From contig JAQWDK010000022.1 of NCBI GenBank assembly GCA_028705495.1, positions 1-34,607 of the forward strand: a stretch of DNA of 34,607 bases, read 5' to 3'. Positions 31,224-34,607 of this stretch are shown piece by piece (the first letter of the stretch is position 1; each line of letters starts with the position of its first letter). The notes below the pieces were generated by a model. The model saw only the letters and a program-made list of their open reading frames with translations, did not search any database and was not told where the DNA came from. The DNA comes from Eubacteriales bacterium (GTDB lineage Bacteria > Bacillota > Clostridia > Oscillospirales > CAG-382). The position numbers and the translations under genes were made by a program.

Positions 31224-32153
31224 ATGAATAATATGAAATATGATAAAAGCAAGGTATTGGTTAGTATTAGTTGTACTGCGTATAATCACGAACCATACAT
31301 AGCTCAGTGTTTAGAGGGTTTTGTGATGCAGAAGACGAATTTTAAGTTTGAGGCTATCGTGCACGATGATGCTTCTACGGATAAGACAGCAGAGATTATT
31401 CGGGAGTATGCGGAAAAATATCCCGATATAATCAAACCTATCTATGAGGCGGAAAATCAGTATTCGAAATATGATGGGTCGATAAGAAGAATTATGAATG
31501 CACAGATGCGAGGGAAGTATATTGCTATGTGTGAGGGAGATGATTACTGGATAGATCCTATGAAATTGCAAAAACAAGTGGACTTTTTGGATAACAATCC
31601 CAACTATTCATTGTGCTGTCACGATGCTTTTAGATATTATGAGGGGAAAGTTAATCAAGCATCGTATTTCAATGATTATATAGTTGATTGTGAATTATGT
31701 ATAACTGATATTCTAAATCAATGGGTAATACCTACTGCAAGTATGCTTTATAGACAATCCATTATGGAAGGAAATGAAGTGTTTTGCACAAAATATAAAC
31801 CTATTACTGGGGACTTAATTATTCAACTAATATGTGCCGCAAAAGGGAATATTTGGTATATCAACCAACCAATGTCGGTATATCGCGTCAATTTGAAAGG
31901 AGATAGTATGACCGCCCGTTCTAAAGGCAGGGAAGAATATTTGTTTCACAAACAGATGCAGATGTATAGAGATTTTTCTACTTATACAGATGGGAAATTT
32001 GAGGAGGTGATTCAGAATGCTATCAATTTTAAAACTATTCAATTCAAAATATCTCAACAAAAACGAAAACAAGGTTTTGTAATTTATTATTTAACGCATC
32101 CTATCGCTTTAATCAAAAGGATAAAGTCATACGTTCATGGGCACAAAAGATAA
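31224..32153 (+). CDS. Glycosyltransferase family 2
   Basis: A 309-aa inverting GT-A enzyme: VSISCTAYNHEPYIAQCLEGF at the N terminus, the HDDASTDKT nucleotide-binding loop and CEGDDYWIDPMKL with the metal-binding DxD-like D. The C terminus has no membrane segment. It would add one sugar to the growing lipid-linked unit; donor and acceptor are unknown. A second ATG lies three codons downstream. It overlaps the next gene by 17 bp. Confidence 0.9.
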   Translation: MNNMKYDKSKVLVSISCTAYNHEPYIAQCLEGFVMQKTNFKFEAIVHDDASTDKTAEIIREYAEKYPDIIKPIYEAENQYSKYDGSIRRIMNAQMRGKYIAMCEGDDYWIDPMKLQKQVDFLDNNPNYSLCCHDAFRYYEGKVNQASYFNDYIVDCELCITDILNQWVIPTASMLYRQSIMEGNEVFCTKYKPITGDLIIQLICAAKGNIWYINQPMSVYRVNLKGDSMTARSKGREEYLFHKQMQMYRDFSTYTDGKFEEVIQNAINFKTIQFKISQQKRKQGFVIYYLTHPIALIKRIKSYVHGHKR

Positions 32154-33426
32154 ATTAAGTTGGCGCGAAATAAAATACTATTTTTTTGCGTTTTTTATAG
32201 TATCGTTTACTTTTCAGAATTTTTTTAGGAATCCTGATTATAAATTGTATATCATGCTTTTGTTTCTTGGTATTTTTATTCTATCAGTAAAAAAAATACC
32301 ATATCGGCTAATATATGTATGGATAGTATTGAGTTTGATTATAATTGTACAGGGTCTGAGATTCGATTATTCACCGGTGTCACATATTACAAATTTATTT
32401 ATCAACACATTTATTCCATTTGTTCTTTTGCTGATAATGCCATACAATTATCATAAGTATGTCATTAAGGTTATATTATTCTTGTCTATTTGTTCTTTTG
32501 TTTTATGGATTGGAGTAAATATTTCTCCTTCTTTTCATAATACTATTAAATGGTTAGCTCTCAATTTGCCATTAGATTATATAGATTCATCTAACCCCTT
32601 GTCCGGCAATAAAGAACAAATTATTATCTTTACGTATGAGGCAGACACTTCTATTGGCGGAATTATTAGAAATGCCGGATTCTGTCATGAACCTGGAGCA
32701 TATTCAGTAGCATTAATATATGCTATGGTTTTTAATTTATTTCTTACACGTAAACTATTATCTAAAACGAATGTTTTTTTTATTATATGCATATTAACCA
32801 CCTTTTCTACGGCCGGGTACATATCTTTCCTTCTTTTAATCTTTGTTTATCTGTTAAATAGTACTCTATCTCGCAAACTTGTTTACATACCGATTTTGAT
32901 ACTTGCAGGGTTGTTTGTTTTTAGTTTAGACTTTATGGGAGATAAAATTTCAGAACAAGTGGATTATCAAACGAATGTTTCTTTAGATGAACCAACTTCA
33001 GGAAGAATATTAGGTGCAAGGAAGGCTTTGTATGTTTTATCTAAATATCCTTTAACAGGAAGGGGGTACTTAAGTATATCTAAAGAGTCAGATTTAACGT
33101 CAGCCGAAGCTGCTGGTTATGGATTTATGTATTACATGGCACAAGTGGGATTTGTAGTTTTCTTTATTACTATCTTCCTTTTCAATAAAACAATGACATA
33201 CTGGAGTCGTGGTGTCAGAAGGAAGAAACGAGGTCTTTCATTTATTTATAATTATTCTATAGTCTTTATTCCAATATTGTTTGCACAAGTATTTATTCCC
33301 AGCACATTGTTTTGTATGCTCATTTTTGACTATTATTACAGAAATATTCCATATAAGAGAATAAATTATTGTCTAGAAAATAATTATGATAACTGTTACT
33401 ATCCTAATCAAATCCATAGTGTCTAA
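32137..33426 (+). CDS. wzy: Wzy-like O-antigen polymerase
   Basis: This 429-aa membrane protein has 10-12 hydrophobic segments and one large loop (about 140-190) containing IRNAGFCHEPGAYS, a motif type seen in Wzy/ligase (Wzy_C-like) proteins, followed by LTGRGYLS in a second loop. It would join repeat units in the periplasm. Alternative: an O-antigen ligase. Polymerase is more likely inside the biosynthesis locus and next to wzx and glycosyltransferases. It overlaps both neighbours (17 bp and 41 bp). Confidence 0.8.
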   Translation: MGTKDKLSWREIKYYFFAFFIVSFTFQNFFRNPDYKLYIMLLFLGIFILSVKKIPYRLIYVWIVLSLIIIVQGLRFDYSPVSHITNLFINTFIPFVLLLIMPYNYHKYVIKVILFLSICSFVLWIGVNISPSFHNTIKWLALNLPLDYIDSSNPLSGNKEQIIIFTYEADTSIGGIIRNAGFCHEPGAYSVALIYAMVFNLFLTRKLLSKTNVFFIICILTTFSTAGYISFLLLIFVYLLNSTLSRKLVYIPILILAGLFVFSLDFMGDKISEQVDYQTNVSLDEPTSGRILGARKALYVLSKYPLTGRGYLSISKESDLTSAEAAGYGFMYYMAQVGFVVFFITIFLFNKTMTYWSRGVRRKKRGLSFIYNYSIVFIPILFAQVFIPSTLFCMLIFDYYYRNIPYKRINYCLENNYDNCYYPNQIHSV

Positions 33427-34591
33427 TTCGGCTTCTTTTCAGAGAATAATGGAATATTCGAAGGGTTTAGTGTTTAATAGGCAAGATGTGGAAGTCCATT
33501 TTATTTCACTGGATTATTGTACTTCTATAGAAGAATCTCAATTTCTTGATTATGACAATATTCATATAGAAACACCTTCAACGAATAGAAAATCGAGAAA
33601 CCCTATTTATGGACTTTATTATAGATTGAAAAAATTTAACTGCATAATAAAGTCACTACATAGTGATTGTCGGAATATTTTTATTCTGTATGCGCCTTTT
33701 GATTCAGCTATTGAAGAATGTTATTTCATAGCGTATTTAAAAAAGAAAAAAATCAGGGTATTGTCGGAGAGAAATGAACGCGCCTTGGGAATGGCTATTG
33801 CACAAGGGTTTATGAGTCGTTCTATTGTGAAAACATTATTTTCATTAGGCACTAAACTTTATTGCATCTTTAGTTCATTTATTAAAGATAGATTAGTCTG
33901 TTTCTATGATGGAAACATTGTTATTTCTAAAAGTTTCCTTAAATGGATTACTCAGTATAATTCAAATAATCTATTAATACCTACGTTGTGTGATTGTTAC
34001 AAGACAAAAAATGTAATAATAACTAATGATGTCTTTCAAATAGGATACTTTGGCTCCATCAATAAAGATAGGGGCATTTATCAATTGTTGGATTGCGCTT
34101 ATCTTCTCAAACAGAAAGCAATTAACCATTTTGTCATAAACATTTATGGTAGCTGCTCATATGTGATGAAGCAAAAGATTATGAAGAGAATAGAGATATT
34201 AAAAATAGATGATGTTGTTTCTTTTTATGGAGAGGTTGACCATGTTTATTCACTGTTATTACAGCAAAAACAAGATTGCTTACTTCTTATAAACAAATCT
34301 ACGCTTCAAACAGAATATGGCTTTTCTACTAAATTTGCTGAATATATGTACTCCGGCAAAGTAGTGATAACAACTGCGATTAGTGATAACTACAAGTATA
34401 TTTCTGATGGTGAGAATGGCTTTTTAACCAAATTTGATAGCACGTCACTAGCTATGGTTATAGAAAAATGTATGTTTTTGCCTGAATCAGAGAAAGATGC
34501 TATTGGTCTCGCTGCCCATAACACTGCAGCAAAATATTTTAATATACGCAATTATGCTGCTGAATTTCAGCAATTTGTATTTAACGAATAA
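33386..34591 (+). CDS. Glycosyltransferase family 4
   Basis: A 401-aa retaining GT-B enzyme. The C-terminal half shows IGYFGSINKDRGIYQLLDCA, FYGEVDHVYSLLLQQKQDCLLLINKS and GFSTKFAEYMYSGKVVITT, the GT4 nucleotide-sugar-binding pattern in which the common E.FG..LLEAMA is replaced by FSTKFAEYMYSG. The N-terminal half is divergent. The start lies 41 bp inside the polymerase gene. The next gene appears to begin at the stop (TAATG). Confidence 0.85.
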   Translation: MITVTILIKSIVSNSASFQRIMEYSKGLVFNRQDVEVHFISLDYCTSIEESQFLDYDNIHIETPSTNRKSRNPIYGLYYRLKKFNCIIKSLHSDCRNIFILYAPFDSAIEECYFIAYLKKKKIRVLSERNERALGMAIAQGFMSRSIVKTLFSLGTKLYCIFSSFIKDRLVCFYDGNIVISKSFLKWITQYNSNNLLIPTLCDCYKTKNVIITNDVFQIGYFGSINKDRGIYQLLDCAYLLKQKAINHFVINIYGSCSYVMKQKIMKRIEILKIDDVVSFYGEVDHVYSLLLQQKQDCLLLINKSTLQTEYGFSTKFAEYMYSGKVVITTAISDNYKYISDGENGFLTKFDSTSLAMVIEKCMFLPESEKDAIGLAAHNTAAKYFNIRNYAAEFQQFVFNE

Positions 34592-34607
34592 TGATAAAAA
34601 TTAAACG
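34591..34607 (+). CDS. Start of a further operon gene, cut by the window edge
   Basis: An ATG overlaps the preceding stop (TAATG) and opens MIKIK before the window ends. Too short to identify; the overlap matches the style of the operon, and a further glycosyltransferase is likely by context. Confidence 0.4.

Noticed and set aside
6741..34607. UpxY/UpxZ-type antitermination control or invertible promoter typical of Bacteroides capsules
   Set aside because: No NusG-like UpxY, UpxZ, recombinase gene or flanking inverted repeats of a promoter were found in the window.

Overview
The window looks like a Bacteroidota (most likely Bacteroidales) chromosome carrying most of a capsule or O-antigen locus. 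Reasons: several start regions carry the Bacteroidota -7 element TAnnTTTG, Shine-Dalgarno sequences are weak or absent, and the protein families are typical (head-GIN DUF2807 protein, AAA/DUF4143 ATPases, FnlABC, GT11). The genus cannot be named from the sequence. All recognised genes are on the + strand.

Region 1 (1-6640), flank. It holds a secreted DUF2807 protein behind a (GGTATTA)n / (GAATA)n array, an M19 dipeptidase, a fructose-6-phosphate-aldolase-type transaldolase, a small membrane-linked AraC-type protein and an AAA ATPase. The gaps are unusually rich in short tandem repeats (43, 41, 26 and 84 bp periods), hairpins and a G10 tract. A 480-bp gap before the ATPase contains a good promoter and no convincing gene.

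Region 2 (6741-11274), start of the polysaccharide operon: WbpA-, WbpD- and WbpE-like enzymes for a UDP-2,3-diamino-glucuronate (the WbpB oxidase is absent here) and a polyprenyl-phosphate sugar-1-phosphate transferase that would start the repeat unit.

Region 3 (11280-20787), a mosaic. FnlA-FnlB-FnlC (UDP-L-FucNAc synthesis) are intact. Around them are pieces of one repeated cassette whose order appears to have been fnlC - MBOAT acyltransferase - SGNH acyltransferase partner - SDR-like gene: a 142-bp fnlC 3' scar, an MBOAT gene broken at a G7 tract, a 1302-bp near-perfect direct repeat (MBOAT 3' end plus the SGNH gene), an 18-codon scar of a third SGNH gene, and two 5' stubs of the SDR-like gene, one fused in frame to the MBOAT 3' end. 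One intact and one truncated DUF4143-type ATPase lie at the breakpoints.

Region 4 (20788-34607): Gmd, an RmlC-like epimerase, a cupin, two hexapeptide acyltransferases and two DegT aminotransferases (building nucleotide amino sugars); a Wzx flippase; a GT11 fucosyltransferase; a PglD-like N-acyltransferase followed by FabD and FabG remnants and an intact FabH-like synthase (apparently a damaged pathway for a hydroxyacyl side chain); then a GT2, a Wzy-like polymerase and a GT4.

The most interesting themes are poly-G tracts that each put an acyltransferase reading frame one G out of register (12524-12530 and 23898-23905), suggesting switchable acylation of the glycan or a shared homopolymer error; the nested scars of cassette exchange; and the acyl-chain module broken by a FabD/FabG deletion.
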